64,000 nucleotides of DNA from an uncultured Bartonella sp. (lineage in GTDB: Bacteria; Pseudomonadota; Alphaproteobacteria; Rhizobiales; Rhizobiaceae). The stretch spans positions 372,001-436,000 of the forward strand of contig NZ_CALYPR010000001.1 in NCBI RefSeq assembly GCF_945277285.1, written 5' to 3'. A program made the translations under genes and the position numbers. Below are positions 30,919 through 40,177 of this stretch, piece by piece (position 1 is the stretch's first letter; each line of letters starts with the position of its first letter). A model generated the notes under the pieces. That model had not been told where the DNA came from. It searched no databases and was given only the letters and a program-made list of their open reading frames with translations.

Positions 30919-30935
30919 TGGGATTGGTATTACCA

Positions 30936-31202
30936 CTAGAAACTCGTTTCAATCCGTCCATAAACCAATTGTGTGAACGAATAAATTTGACCGCCTACGA
31001 ATGAAGCGGTCAATGCAAGAACAACAAAGATAACAACGATCTTAGGAATGAATGTTAAAGTCATTTCCTGAATTTGTGTTAATGCTTGGAAAAGAGCAAT
31101 AACAATGCCAATTGCCATAGCAGCACCAACAGCCGGGCCGCTTGCTACCAAGACGGTCCATATTGCTGCTGTCACCATATCTACAGCATCAGCCTCATTC
31201 AT
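30936..31202 (-). CDS. fliQ: Flagellar export gate protein FliQ
   Basis: This 88-residue membrane protein has two hydrophobic helices (residues ~12-40 and ~48-75). The family pattern AMAIGIVIALFQALTQIQEMTLTFIPKIVVIF is clear. FliQ with FliP and FliR forms the core of the flagellar type III export gate. It is the last gene of the flgE-to-fliQ run. In rhizobia and Brucella flhA and fliR follow, but here the run stops and an opposite-strand gene comes next. Confidence 0.95.
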   Translation of the reverse strand: MNEADAVDMVTAAIWTVLVASGPAVGAAMAIGIVIALFQALTQIQEMTLTFIPKIVVIFVVLALTASFVGGQIYSFTQLVYGRIETSF

Positions 31203-31221
31203 TTTTAGCTCCCGTGTCGGA

Positions 31222-31881
31222 TCAGGCTTGTTTCGGCTTACTATTCATCACGGTGACGCCGGGGCCGATCAATAAGTCTTTTCCGTTATCAAGTCTGGCT
31301 ATCAAGCCGTCACTATAAATAGTGACTGACTGGACTGTACCTTCGGTAACCGCACCTTTTTCATCTTTGAACGAAAGATATTTACCGACATATCCCTCGG
31401 CACGGGAAATTGGCCCATCAACCATAATATTATTGAGCGACGAATTCATTTTATCTAGTTTTGTATTCGTCTGCGTTTGTTGCTCGACTGCCGAAAAACT
31501 TGCTAATTGCGAAACAAATTCCGTCGAATCCATTGGCTTGGTCGGATCCTGATTTTTCATCTGGGCAACCAATAATTTGATAAATGTGTTGTAATCGGCA
31601 TTTGGTGCCGTCGCATTCGTGCCCGACGCATTCATGCTAGACGTATTCGTGTCTGATGATTGGCTAGACGCGCCAATACCGGCATTTTGTGTAGCTGTTG
31701 TAGGTGCAGTTGTGTTTACGCCTGATGAAGTATTTTTATCTGTATCAGCGATTGCACTATCGGCCTTTTCTGTCTCTGCGGCAAAATTTGTCGCCGCTAC
31801 AGCAGTCTTTTTTGACGTTGCATCTATCGACGGGCTATACCTCATCAGGCTTGATGTATTGTTTACTGCACCTACACTCAT
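31222..31881 (-). CDS. flgD: Hook capping/assembly protein FlgD
   Basis: This is a 219-residue hook scaffold protein. The first ~100 residues are Ser/Thr/Asn/Ala-rich and low in complexity. The conserved FlgD_N motif follows: YNTFIKLLVAQMKNQDPTKPMDSTEFVSQLASFSAVEQQTQTN. The C-terminal part contains GKYLSFKDEKGAVTEGTVQSV. The ATG at 31881 is chosen because AGGAG lies before it; the frame continues upstream into flbT by a basic stretch that is not FlgD-like. The gap to flbT is 16 bp. Confidence 0.93.
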   Translation of the reverse strand: MSVGAVNNTSSLMRYSPSIDATSKKTAVAATNFAAETEKADSAIADTDKNTSSGVNTTAPTTATQNAGIGASSQSSDTNTSSMNASGTNATAPNADYNTFIKLLVAQMKNQDPTKPMDSTEFVSQLASFSAVEQQTQTNTKLDKMNSSLNNIMVDGPISRAEGYVGKYLSFKDEKGAVTEGTVQSVTIYSDGLIARLDNGKDLLIGPGVTVMNSKPKQA

Positions 31882-31897
31882 AAGTTTTCTCCTAGCT

Positions 31898-32326
31898 TTA
31901 GGCGATTTTCTTTTCCTTAGCCGAAGCTGGCTTTTTGTCCATGATAGTCGCTTCTCTCTCAAACAATCCGCGAATAACTTTCAAAACATCAAAAACTTTA
32001 TCTTGTTCAGTCAAATCGATGCATTTACGCAAGCCTTCTAAAATGACCGGATCTGTGAAAGTACGCAGCATTTTCCCTAACATTTCGACAAAAATTGTTA
32101 CTGTTTTATCGGCTGTATCGGGGTCGATTAGCATCACTTGTGCCGCAAAATAAAGTTGTTTTAACGGTGTATTTGTGTCCTCCGCCTGCATAACATGCGC
32201 CTCAAGAAGGAAGGTCGCATCATTTAAAAGCTCTAATGTTACCTTACGATCCGGGCGCAAAACAGCACCGTTCAGGTAAAGTTTCTCATTTGGCCGCAAT
32301 GTAATATGCATTGTTTTATCAGTCAT
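31898..32326 (-). CDS. flbT: Flagellin synthesis regulator FlbT
   Basis: This 142-residue protein belongs to FlbT, which in Caulobacter acts on the 5' leader of flagellin mRNA to lower its stability or translation until the hook is complete. MHITLRPNEKLYLNGAVLRPDRKVTLELLNDATFLLEAHVM and PLKQLYFAAQVMLIDP are family hallmarks. Its start overlaps the flaF stop by 4 bp, so the pair is co-translated. In Brucella FlbT has been reported to act positively instead, so the sign of control here is open. Confidence 0.95.
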   Translation of the reverse strand: MTDKTMHITLRPNEKLYLNGAVLRPDRKVTLELLNDATFLLEAHVMQAEDTNTPLKQLYFAAQVMLIDPDTADKTVTIFVEMLGKMLRTFTDPVILEGLRKCIDLTEQDKVFDVLKVIRGLFEREATIMDKKPASAKEKKIA

Positions 32327-32694
32327 TTATTTTTCTCCGGATTTGTAGCAAGACCGTCTCTAATGGATTCAGAAATTTCCACCAGAGCATCAAAGTCTGT
32401 TGCTTCCCCATTTTCTAATCGCTGAATTTCTTTTAGAATAAAGAAACCAATAGAAATCAGTGAAGCTTTAAGTTCTGTTGGCAAAGCATTTTCTGCCAAC
32501 CCCAAGTCTTCAATTAAGATTATCCATAACTTACGTGTGAAAGCTACGGCCTCGGATGATTCACGAGTATTAGGCCCTGCTTTCTGAGCAGCACGCAACA
32601 TTTTTATACAACGATCAAAAAGAATACTCTCGCGTTCGCGAGCCCCCATTTGATCTTCTTCCATCACGTCTTCGTACCGCATTTGATACATCAA
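32323..32694 (-). CDS. flaF: Flagellin regulator FlaF
   Basis: This 123-residue protein matches FlaF (RERESILFDRCIKMLRAAQKAG, AVAFTRKLWIILIEDLGLAENALP, SIGFFILKEIQRLENG). FlaF is needed for flagellin secretion or synthesis in Caulobacter and works against FlbT. It overlaps flbT by 4 bp and follows flgL by about 50 bp. The start could be the second or third in-frame Met. Confidence 0.94.
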   Translation of the reverse strand: MMYQMRYEDVMEEDQMGARERESILFDRCIKMLRAAQKAGPNTRESSEAVAFTRKLWIILIEDLGLAENALPTELKASLISIGFFILKEIQRLENGEATDFDALVEISESIRDGLATNPEKNK

Positions 32695-32746
32695 AATTCC
32701 CCAGATATTCCATCCGCACTTGTTATGTTAATCCCTAAGGATTAAT

Positions 32747-33838
32747 TTAAAGATAATCTGCCAACGTCATCTTGGCGATGCGCGCTGTCATATTGTACGA
32801 AATCTGCAACACCGTTTGTAATTGCACCAATTTTGCACTGGCTTGCGATGCATCAGCGCCAATCATATCATTGCGTGTTGAATTTAAAATATTGAGTTGC
32901 GCATCAATATGATTATTGGCATTCGTTACGCGATTTTGTGAATTACCAAGGTTGGATGCTGATGTGATAATTTGGTTAATCGCGCTTCCCGTTGCTTTAT
33001 TATCGGAACCCGTTCTTGCACGATCGCTCAAAGCTTCTTGGGCATTTTTCGACAGGCCGATATCGCCGAATTCGGCTACAAGAACCATATTCTTCATAGC
33101 TTCGCGGAAACCGGCATCATTAGCACTTGCCGAAATATCGACTGTCTCGCCCGTAGCTGAAATACGATTCATTACTGCACCATCTTGTGCATGAGAGAAA
33201 TTTGCACTCCAGCTCGGATCTTTAAAAAGATCGCTAAACGGCCCGTCAATGAAAGATTTCATCTGACTGTCGGTAATATTGGCAACCTGTGGGTCGTTTA
33301 CATCAAAACCGAAGGTATCACGGAACTTTTGTAAAACGACCTGACTTGCTCCTGTATTGCTGCCGGCTTTATAATACTCAAACGGCGGCTGCGACGTATT
33401 AGATCCGCCAAAAACATATTCGCCATTATAGCTTGTGTTCATTGCCGAAACAAATGAATCAAGTGCTGCTTGCGCAGCTGTTTGCATCGTTTTAGGTGTA
33501 GCAGAAACCGAATTCCCCATCAAAGCCTTGTTGAACTGAACGAGACTACCACCTGGCTTATCCTTGTCGCTTGCTCCGACCAAACTCTGCAAAGCAGATT
33601 GGGCTGAAGCCATGCGTTGTGCGGCAAGATTATTACTATCTTTTAGCCCCTGCAATGTCGAAATCTGGTTTTCATTTTCGATAAAACGGCCAGTTTGACG
33701 ACCAAGTTTCAGGCCCGGATCTTTAATTCTCTGGGTTGCAGCTTCGTAGCTTGCTTCATCAATCTCTGTCTGTGCTTGCGAGACAATGGATCGCTGCGAA
33801 TTATTTAAAACATAAGTAGAAATTGGATTAATGTTCAT
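32747..33838 (-). CDS. flgL: Hook-filament junction protein FlgL
   Basis: This 363-residue protein has flagellin-like ends: an N-terminal helix region (NSQRSIVSQAQTEIDEASYEAATQRIKDPGLKLGRQTGRF) and a C-terminal region (DASQASAKLVQLQTVLQISYNMTARIAKMTLADYL). It connects hook to filament together with FlgK. The position directly after flgK with a 7-bp gap supports FlgL rather than flagellin. Confidence 0.93.
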   Translation of the reverse strand: MNINPISTYVLNNSQRSIVSQAQTEIDEASYEAATQRIKDPGLKLGRQTGRFIENENQISTLQGLKDSNNLAAQRMASAQSALQSLVGASDKDKPGGSLVQFNKALMGNSVSATPKTMQTAAQAALDSFVSAMNTSYNGEYVFGGSNTSQPPFEYYKAGSNTGASQVVLQKFRDTFGFDVNDPQVANITDSQMKSFIDGPFSDLFKDPSWSANFSHAQDGAVMNRISATGETVDISASANDAGFREAMKNMVLVAEFGDIGLSKNAQEALSDRARTGSDNKATGSAINQIITSASNLGNSQNRVTNANNHIDAQLNILNSTRNDMIGADASQASAKLVQLQTVLQISYNMTARIAKMTLADYL

Positions 33839-33845
33839 TTCACAC

Positions 33846-35201
33846 CTATCTTACAGCACTCATCAGATCGTCCAACATTTTGCCTACTGTCGTTATAATA
33901 CGTGCAGTTGCTGAATAACTCTGTTCCAATTGTAACATCAAAGCCATTTCATCATCCGTGTTAACACCAGTGCCGTTGGACAATGCTTCTGCTGCACGGC
34001 TGAACATTGTGCTTTGATATTCTGTATCCTTAACAGCAGAGGAGCGAATACCCTCCATCCATGACTGCGACTGTTTGGCAAACGCGGTAATACTCTGATT
34101 TGCTTCAAGCCCGGTATCACTACCGAAATTACGTTTTTCGTCCAGTTTATCGACGAGCTTCTGGAGGTCTTTTCCTAAATGTTCAGGGCCACCGCCCGCC
34201 GTCTTGCTATCAAATAACGGATTAAGACTAATTCTTCCCGACATTCCGGTCAGGGTAGAATCACCACCATTTTCAAACAGAGCTGGCGGGCCTTGAAATA
34301 TGTCGACAAGTGCATTGGCTGTTTCATCAAGCTGCTTTTGATATTGCGGTGCTATTTCATCACGCACTTTCAATAGCCCACCAATTTTTCCGGACCCATT
34401 AGGTGAGGTAAATGCGCTGTGTGATAATGGCACACCATCAACCAGCACCGGACTACCTGCCTTGCCCGCCGGCAGTGGACCACTTGGTGAAAAAGTTATT
34501 TGGCGTGGGACTTTATCATAAAGCGTACTGTCATCCATTCCATAAATAGACATTGAACCATCAGAATGGGTAACAGTAGTTATGCCAATTTCTTGCGACA
34601 GTTCTTTAAGAATGGCATCGCGTTGATCCATATAGGCATAACCATCACGACCGGCACCTTTTTCATTGGAAATCTGTTTTTCGACATCATGAAACTGATT
34701 GAGCAGATCATTGATATGGTCAACCGAATCCTTGATTTCACTATCCGTATCTGTACGCAGTTTTTCAATTGCCTTAGAACCAGCATTCAAACCGTTAACG
34801 AGGTTTTTTGCCTTGTCAATGGCGGCATCGCCCGTCGACCGCTGACTTGGATTATTCGCGTAAAACTGTAACGATTTTTTAAAATCGTCAATCAAGCGGG
34901 AAGGTGAATTTTCAAAATCGTTTGCACTATAGATATTTGAAAGTTGCGTTACGCCATTTGATAAGGCGGATGTTGCCGAAGACTGGCTTGATTTGACAAG
35001 ATAATTTCCTAATAATTCGGGATTACTATCCCGCACAGTCTTGTAACTTACCATTCCGTAAGCACCTGACTGGACATGGGTGGTGCGATGGGTATAGTTG
35101 GTATCGCGCGCACCACCAATGTTTTGAGATACAACACCCATCTGCCCAGACGCTGTCTTGAGTGAATTTCTTGCTGTAGAAAGTGCTGTACCTAGTGTCA
35201 T
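33846..35201 (-). CDS. flgK: Hook-associated protein FlgK
   Basis: This 451-residue HAP1 has the N-terminal rod/hook signature (TALSTARNSLKTASGQMGVVSQNIGGARDTNYTHR). The FlgK body follows, with DHINDLLNQFHDVEKQI and YMDQRDAILKELSQEIGI. The C-terminus is LMLQLEQSYSATARIITTVGKMLDDLMSAVR. It follows flgE by 59 bp and precedes flgL by 7 bp. Confidence 0.95.
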   Translation of the reverse strand: MTLGTALSTARNSLKTASGQMGVVSQNIGGARDTNYTHRTTHVQSGAYGMVSYKTVRDSNPELLGNYLVKSSQSSATSALSNGVTQLSNIYSANDFENSPSRLIDDFKKSLQFYANNPSQRSTGDAAIDKAKNLVNGLNAGSKAIEKLRTDTDSEIKDSVDHINDLLNQFHDVEKQISNEKGAGRDGYAYMDQRDAILKELSQEIGITTVTHSDGSMSIYGMDDSTLYDKVPRQITFSPSGPLPAGKAGSPVLVDGVPLSHSAFTSPNGSGKIGGLLKVRDEIAPQYQKQLDETANALVDIFQGPPALFENGGDSTLTGMSGRISLNPLFDSKTAGGGPEHLGKDLQKLVDKLDEKRNFGSDTGLEANQSITAFAKQSQSWMEGIRSSAVKDTEYQSTMFSRAAEALSNGTGVNTDDEMALMLQLEQSYSATARIITTVGKMLDDLMSAVR

Positions 35202-35260
35202 TTTAGCCTTCTTTTATTTTATGTAATCGGCACATCAGCCGGTTTCAAGTAAGGTTACAC

Positions 35261-36532
35261 TTACCGTTTCAGATTGACAATGACATCCATAACTTCTGAA
35301 CCTGTCTGGAAGACTTTGGAATTTGCAGTGTAGTTACGCTGTGCTTCGATCATATCGGTCAGTTCGTCACCAATATCAGCATTTGATTCTTCCAACATAC
35401 CACTTCTCAAGACGCCGAATGTACCTTCACCGGGATGACCGAATGTCTGTCCACCAGCTTCCGGTACTGCCTGGAACACCGTTCCGGTAATCGGAATAAG
35501 TGAATCCGGAGCAGTTACGGTAGAGAGGCCAACGGTACCAATCGTTCTTACCTGACTATTGCTATAGCTGACTTGTATTTCTCCATTAGTACCAAAACTG
35601 AAGCCTTTATAAGTTCCTGGTGCAAAACCGTCAGCTTCCGCATCAAAAGTGAAGTTGGCACCAATCTGTGTCATACTGGTTTTACCGTTATTATCTTTGG
35701 CTGCCATGTTGATGGTAACCGGGAATGTAGTAACAGCTCCCGAAGTTTTGTTAACGTTTGGAACATTGATCGTTAGCGGTGTAGTAGGTGCGGTGATATT
35801 ACCATCTTTTCCAAATGTTAAAGTCTGTGGAGGTGTCAGCAATTCATCGACTTGCGGATCACCATTGGCGTCTATCGAATTAACGCATGCGTGCATTTCC
35901 CACGTGTTATCGTCGGTTTTCGTATAATAAAAGTCGACATTAACCGCAGTACCCTGTTCATCATAAACCGTAGCCGATTTCTTAAGATGATAGGTCTTCT
36001 CGTTTTTTGCATCAAAAGGTACAGAATCTGTCCCCGTTCTTTTAATAGCTACTTTATCCGATTGAAGGTTTGCAGTTAAATTGATATTTTTTGTCACTTG
36101 GCCTTGGAGCAATTCACCAGCGCCACCTTTAATCACAACGCGCTTTCCGGTTTCATCGAGCAAGTAAAAACCACCAGCATTCTGCAAATAACCTTCGCCA
36201 TTTCTCTGGAATGAGCCGGCACGGGTCAAATATTCAGTTCCCGATTCATCCTGCACACGGAAAAAACCGTTGCCTTCAAGCATAATATCACCCGGTTTAC
36301 CAGTACCACGTCCTGCACCTTGCATGGAAATATCATGGCGTACAGTTGTTGTAACACCACCGGACTGGTAAGCGTTACGGGTTGATGGCATAACAAGATC
36401 AGAAAACTGGGTATCCGTGCGCTTGTAGCCAGCCGTACTAACGTTAGCGACGTTATCAGCAACGCCTGTAAGTCTGTTTGCCTGCGCATTCATACCTGCA
36501 ACGCCGGTACGCATCATACCATAAATACCCAT
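35261..36532 (-). CDS. flgE: Flagellar hook protein FlgE
   Basis: This 423-residue hook subunit begins with MMRTGVAGMNAQANRLTGVADNVANVSTAGYKRTDTQFSDLV. It ends with GMLEESNADIGDELTDMIEAQRNYTANSKVFQTGSEVMDVIVNLKR. The middle has the FlgE-type insertion domains. It is the first gene of the run flgE-flgK-flgL-flaF-flbT-flgD-fliQ, and a promoter-like motif shared with fliF and flgB lies just upstream. Confidence 0.96.
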   Translation of the reverse strand: MGIYGMMRTGVAGMNAQANRLTGVADNVANVSTAGYKRTDTQFSDLVMPSTRNAYQSGGVTTTVRHDISMQGAGRGTGKPGDIMLEGNGFFRVQDESGTEYLTRAGSFQRNGEGYLQNAGGFYLLDETGKRVVIKGGAGELLQGQVTKNINLTANLQSDKVAIKRTGTDSVPFDAKNEKTYHLKKSATVYDEQGTAVNVDFYYTKTDDNTWEMHACVNSIDANGDPQVDELLTPPQTLTFGKDGNITAPTTPLTINVPNVNKTSGAVTTFPVTINMAAKDNNGKTSMTQIGANFTFDAEADGFAPGTYKGFSFGTNGEIQVSYSNSQVRTIGTVGLSTVTAPDSLIPITGTVFQAVPEAGGQTFGHPGEGTFGVLRSGMLEESNADIGDELTDMIEAQRNYTANSKVFQTGSEVMDVIVNLKR

Positions 36533-36560
36533 TGTTATCTCCTTCAGTTGAGAACCATGG

Positions 36561-36605
36561 TTGCACCATAGAGGCGCTTCCTTGTGCGAAGCTGGCGTCG
36601 AACCT
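36561..36605 (-). promoter_or_regulatory. Candidate flagellar promoter/activator site upstream of flgE
   Basis: On the minus strand this reads CGCCAG-CTTCG-CACAAG, then exactly 10 bp, then TATGGTGCAA (CAAG at 36584-36581, TATGGTGCAA at 36570-36561). The same arrangement and the same TATGGTGCAA occur upstream of fliF. The two half-sites are 11 bp apart, as for OmpR-family regulators. The rest of 36533-36880 holds the ftcR terminator and no gene. Confidence 0.6.
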
Positions 36606-36827
36606 TTTTTGAAAAAGAAATCGATGGATTTATCGCTTTAAAGTACTGTTTTTTCTCCCCCTGCCCCAAAAAGTAACTGGAAAGCAGTTTATGCTGCAAA
36701 GTAAAAACCTCTGCTTTTTTAGTCAAAAAAAACGCGTTTGAACAATATTGGAAAGTTGTTTTTTTAAATAAGAGAACCGTCCAGCAAAAATCACAGCAAC
36801 TTTTCCCATACAAAGTTTTCTAAATAT

Positions 36828-36853
36828 AAAAAAGGCCTGCAAAATCGCAGGCC
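36828..36853 (-). terminator. Terminator after ftcR
   Basis: On the minus strand a 7-bp stem GGCCTGC/GCAGGCC (36853-36847/36840-36834) is followed by a run of six T. It lies about 28 bp after the ftcR stop. Confidence 0.85.
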
Positions 36854-36880
36854 CTAATTGTTCGCATGGAGTTAGGTTTT

Positions 36881-37564
36881 TTATTCTAAATTCAAACTGT
36901 AGCCAAGGAACCGTTTTGAGTCGATAACGTCGGTTCCAAGCTTAGCTTTTAACTTTTTACGCAATTTGCTGATGTGGCTTTCAACAACATTTTCTTCAAC
37001 ATCAGCATCAAACACGCCATAAATAGCATTAAAAATTTGTGTCTTGTTGACGCGGCGACCGTGATTGGCAACAAGATATTCGAGAATGCGGCGTTCACGA
37101 CGGGGAAGAACAAAATCAACCCCATTAATTTTGGGATCACGCCCATCATTGAATACACTGATTGGCCCCAGAACAACAGCTGCATCAGCCTTCCGAATAT
37201 CACCACCCATACGCCGACGGATAGCCGCAACGCGTGCCAAAATCTCACGAACATGGATGGGTTTACGCAAAACATCATCAATGCCGGCCTGAAACAGAGC
37301 AAGAGTTTGTTCAAGCGAATTGTTTTCAGTTACGGCCAATACGGGAGCATCGCAACGGGCGCGGATCCTTTTCGGTAACTCGATACGATCGTCACACTCG
37401 CCAAGAAGGATGGCCTCAACAGCTGACATTTCCGATTTAGGGGCAGTTTCTACCCAGTCATCAAAATCGGCAGATGATAAACCTGTTGCCGAGATACCTT
37501 CCCGTGCAAACAAGGCAGTATAGCCATCTGTTACCAGCTTTCGTTGGTCTACAACTATTATCAT
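36881..37564 (-). CDS. ftcR: Flagellar transcriptional regulator FtcR (Rem-like), OmpR family
   Basis: This 227-residue orphan response regulator has an N-terminal receiver domain and a C-terminal OmpR-type winged helix ([54 protein letters not shown]). It matches FtcR of Brucella and Rem of Sinorhizobium, master activators of flagellar genes. The receiver is atypical: where the phospho-accepting Asp is expected the sequence reads AILLGECDD, and only one of the usual acidic pair follows IIVV. The conserved Lys is kept in LRKPI. The ATG at 37564 gives the family start [15 protein letters not shown]; a GTG at 37582 adds six residues. It is monocistronic, between flgE and the transglycosylase. 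Confidence 0.93.
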   Translation of the reverse strand: MIIVVDQRKLVTDGYTALFAREGISATGLSSADFDDWVETAPKSEMSAVEAILLGECDDRIELPKRIRARCDAPVLAVTENNSLEQTLALFQAGIDDVLRKPIHVREILARVAAIRRRMGGDIRKADAAVVLGPISVFNDGRDPKINGVDFVLPRRERRILEYLVANHGRRVNKTQIFNAIYGVFDADVEENVVESHISKLRKKLKAKLGTDVIDSKRFLGYSLNLE

Positions 37565-37842
37565 ATTTTTAGCCCCATACACATCCTCTATAAATTCCAG
37601 AACTTCAGAACTTATCCTTAGCGAGGATTTATCTTTAAGATATCTTTCACAGCGAAAATTACAAGCTGTTTTTAACTTTTCGCTTCGAGATTCTTTCGGA
37701 TTTTACTGAAAATAGGCGGTTTTTTTAATAAATTTTTATTTAAAACCGTCATTTTTTCTTACAAAACTCCTTTAGTTTCAATTGGTTAGGTATCAGACCT
37801 TGTGTTAACCAAAAAATTTAACCATGCTTATTAAAACGTTCT

Positions 37843-38415
37843 TCATAGTTCTCCACGACAAAACTGGCGCGAAGCTTGTGTCCATTTTCCAAAGCCGGAA
37901 GCAATCATATTGGCCATGACCTGACAGACATACCTTTTTTGTGCCGGATTGTTATTTGGCCCGGCATGATAACGGGCAACCGCCATTGTCCAGCTGCCCT
38001 CGCGCTGTCTCAGTTCTTTCAGAAAACGCGCTGCGTAATCGACATTCAAATGAGGCACAAACATCGCCGCTACCGAAGGAAAACGTTCGCCGTGATAATA
38101 TTGGTTGATTTGCATGCACCCAACATCAATGAGCTTGGCACCGCGACGTTTTGCCTCATAAAAAATGCTTAATGCTTCTGATGCGCTGCGAGCAAAGATG
38201 GCCTTTCCGTCGATATTGAGCGCATAAGGTTGGAGTGAGTCTTTATTTCCTGTCTCAGTCAATCCAACGGCATAAAGGATACCAAGCGGAATATCATAGC
38301 GTTTTGATGCCTCGATCATTTCGCCTTCACAGGCATTTTCCGCAAAGGCCTGTGAAATGACTGCCGAACTAGACAACCAGATGGCGAGGATTGCGATAAG
38401 CAGCTTCCTGCCCAA
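37843..38415 (-). CDS. Lytic transglycosylase-like (SLT) protein in the flagellar locus
   Basis: This 190-residue exported muramidase candidate has a signal peptide at residues 1-25 (MGRKLLIAILAIWL..., AFA cleavage). The SLT fold follows, with the catalytic Glu54 in VGLTETGNK, CMQINQYYHGE, and AVARYHAGPNNNPAQKRYVCQV. The frame is open to 38613. I assign the start to TTG at 38415 because AGGAAG lies 6 nt before it and the signal peptide begins there; this still overlaps fliK by 47 bp. Such enzymes open peptidoglycan for the rod, a job done by FlgJ elsewhere. Its position after motB-motC-fliK is shared with rhizobia. Confidence 0.85.
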   Translation of the reverse strand: MGRKLLIAILAIWLSSSAVISQAFAENACEGEMIEASKRYDIPLGILYAVGLTETGNKDSLQPYALNIDGKAIFARSASEALSIFYEAKRRGAKLIDVGCMQINQYYHGERFPSVAAMFVPHLNVDYAARFLKELRQREGSWTMAVARYHAGPNNNPAQKRYVCQVMANMIASGFGKWTQASRQFCRGEL

Positions 38416-40177
38416 CGTTTTCTTCCTGCAAAGGCGTACCAGTGAAAGGAAACTCGGTAAATGTTTGCCTTGATCCATTGTGCCCACCTTGGCCTTGCTG
38501 ACCGGAAAATTGCCGCTGACCATTAAAATTCTGACCATTGTTATCCTGCGGCGTTGACTGCCCCGAATTCGATGTCTGCCCTTGTTGGACAGTCTGTGAA
38601 CTTTTATCGACAATCAAGATTGTAAGACGTCCGTCATCATTAAAACCCGATTTTTCCAATGCTTTACCAAGCATATGACGATCGGCTGCAAGAAGATGCG
38701 CCGTTTCCTGACGTTCAGCATGAATTTCTATCTGTAACCCGTCACTTGTCTTGCGCAGCCGTGCCTCGACCATACCAAGGTTTTCCGGGTTCAATTTAAT
38801 GCGTAAAACCCGCATATCTCCGACTTTTCTGTTCTCTGTCACCTCGACATCGGCAATGCGACTAAAAACATCGCGTCTTTCAGTTCCGTTACCGGTTACG
38901 GCCACCTTGTCACCAACATTAAGGGCCGGTGCAGCATGAAGTTTGTCTGAGGCACTATCGACATTAGCTTGCTGATTTGTGTTATTTACTGCCTGATATG
39001 CGCCATTATGGACGCGCCGGCTGCTTGTTTGCTTACGTCCTGATAGAGTATCATCTGACTTGTCATCTGTCTTTATATCGTCGATATCACCCTTTTTTAG
39101 CTCGGTAAAACCGTCTCTGTTTTTGACACTATTTTTGTCGTCGATTTTACCTGTGCTGTCTTTATCAACCGCTTTTACTTTATCATGGGCATTTGCTTGC
39201 ACTGTACCGGCAAGCTTACCTGAAAGACTATTACTGTCTTTCCCGTTTGTTAGGGAAGCAGAAGATTCATCAAGCTTTTTTTGTAAAGCTGTATCAACGC
39301 CTTTTAATTGAGCATCCGCAACATCGCCATTGCTGGTTGATTGCGTTTTTATGTCTTTCATATTTTTATCATTGATAGGATTGGAATCACTTTCTATCGT
39401 CGCGGCTTGAGCCATATTTTTGTCAATCAGTGTTGATCGACTGTCAGCCGATTTTTGGCCATTTTTAACTTCATCACCAGCGTTAGCCATTTTACGGGCA
39501 TCCGATTGATCACTCGCGGCGTTTCTTACAGTAGTAAGCTTATCCATTTTTTCTTTAACAGATAACAACTGGCTATTTAACGAGTCATTATTTTTGCCAT
39601 CAATGCTATCCGTTTCTGCAACTTTAACACCGCCGTCACTCTCGGTATGGAATGCAGCATGCCCCCCATCTTTCGTCGTTGAAGTTTTTGGTGAGTTCAA
39701 TTGACTGAGATAATCGTTGATTGATGAAGCGGCACTTGCATCAGAAGCATTTTGTTCTTCTTGCGACGAAGATTTTAACTTTTCGTCTTTCTTATTATCA
39801 CAATTTTTCTCGGCTATCTTGTTTTCAGATGATGCCGCCTGCTCAGCGTTATTAGATGCTGCCTTGTCACTTGCCGATTTTGCGTTTGTGGTTTTATCGG
39901 ACAAGGCTTTATCGTTTGACTGCTTATTGCTCAAAGCACGATCATTGGCCGCTTTTTCATTTGCGATCTTGTCCAAATATTTTTTATCGGCATCTGCCTG
40001 TTCGGTTAGGCGTTTACTATCGCTTAAAGCTGCCAAATTATCATCTTTGCTTTTCTTGAGCACATCGCCAAATTGTATTGTTGAGCCTTGCTCAGACTGT
40101 TGCGGTTTTCTGTTTTCAAGTTTTGTCTGAGTAGTTCCAGCGACAATGCTCGTAAAATCCCCCGAAATTGCCATCAT
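38369..40177 (-). CDS. fliK: Hook-length control protein FliK (formerly MotD)
   Basis: This is a 602-residue protein. The first ~450 residues are low-complexity and rich in Asp, Lys, Ser, Asn and Ala, with loose repeats of the type ALSDKTTNAKSASDK. The C-terminal Flg_hook domain is well conserved: MRVLRIKLNPENLGMVEARLRKTSDGLQIEIHAERQETAHLLAADRHML. A Gln/Gly-rich tail follows. FliK is the secreted ruler that switches export from hook to filament. Its start overlaps the motC stop by 4 bp. Confidence 0.92.
   Translation of the reverse strand: MMAISGDFTSIVAGTTQTKLENRKPQQSEQGSTIQFGDVLKKSKDDNLAALSDSKRLTEQADADKKYLDKIANEKAANDRALSNKQSNDKALSDKTTNAKSASDKAASNNAEQAASSENKIAEKNCDNKKDEKLKSSSQEEQNASDASAASSINDYLSQLNSPKTSTTKDGGHAAFHTESDGGVKVAETDSIDGKNNDSLNSQLLSVKEKMDKLTTVRNAASDQSDARKMANAGDEVKNGQKSADSRSTLIDKNMAQAATIESDSNPINDKNMKDIKTQSTSNGDVADAQLKGVDTALQKKLDESSASLTNGKDSNSLSGKLAGTVQANAHDKVKAVDKDSTGKIDDKNSVKNRDGFTELKKGDIDDIKTDDKSDDTLSGRKQTSSRRVHNGAYQAVNNTNQQANVDSASDKLHAAPALNVGDKVAVTGNGTERRDVFSRIADVEVTENRKVGDMRVLRIKLNPENLGMVEARLRKTSDGLQIEIHAERQETAHLLAADRHMLGKALEKSGFNDDGRLTILIVDKSSQTVQQGQTSNSGQSTPQDNNGQNFNGQRQFSGQQGQGGHNGSRQTFTEFPFTGTPLQEENVGQEAAYRNPRHLVV

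Noticed and set aside
36544..36813. 89-codon minus-strand frame upstream of flgE
   Set aside because: It covers the flgE promoter motif and ribosome binding region and its product looks like translated intergenic DNA.
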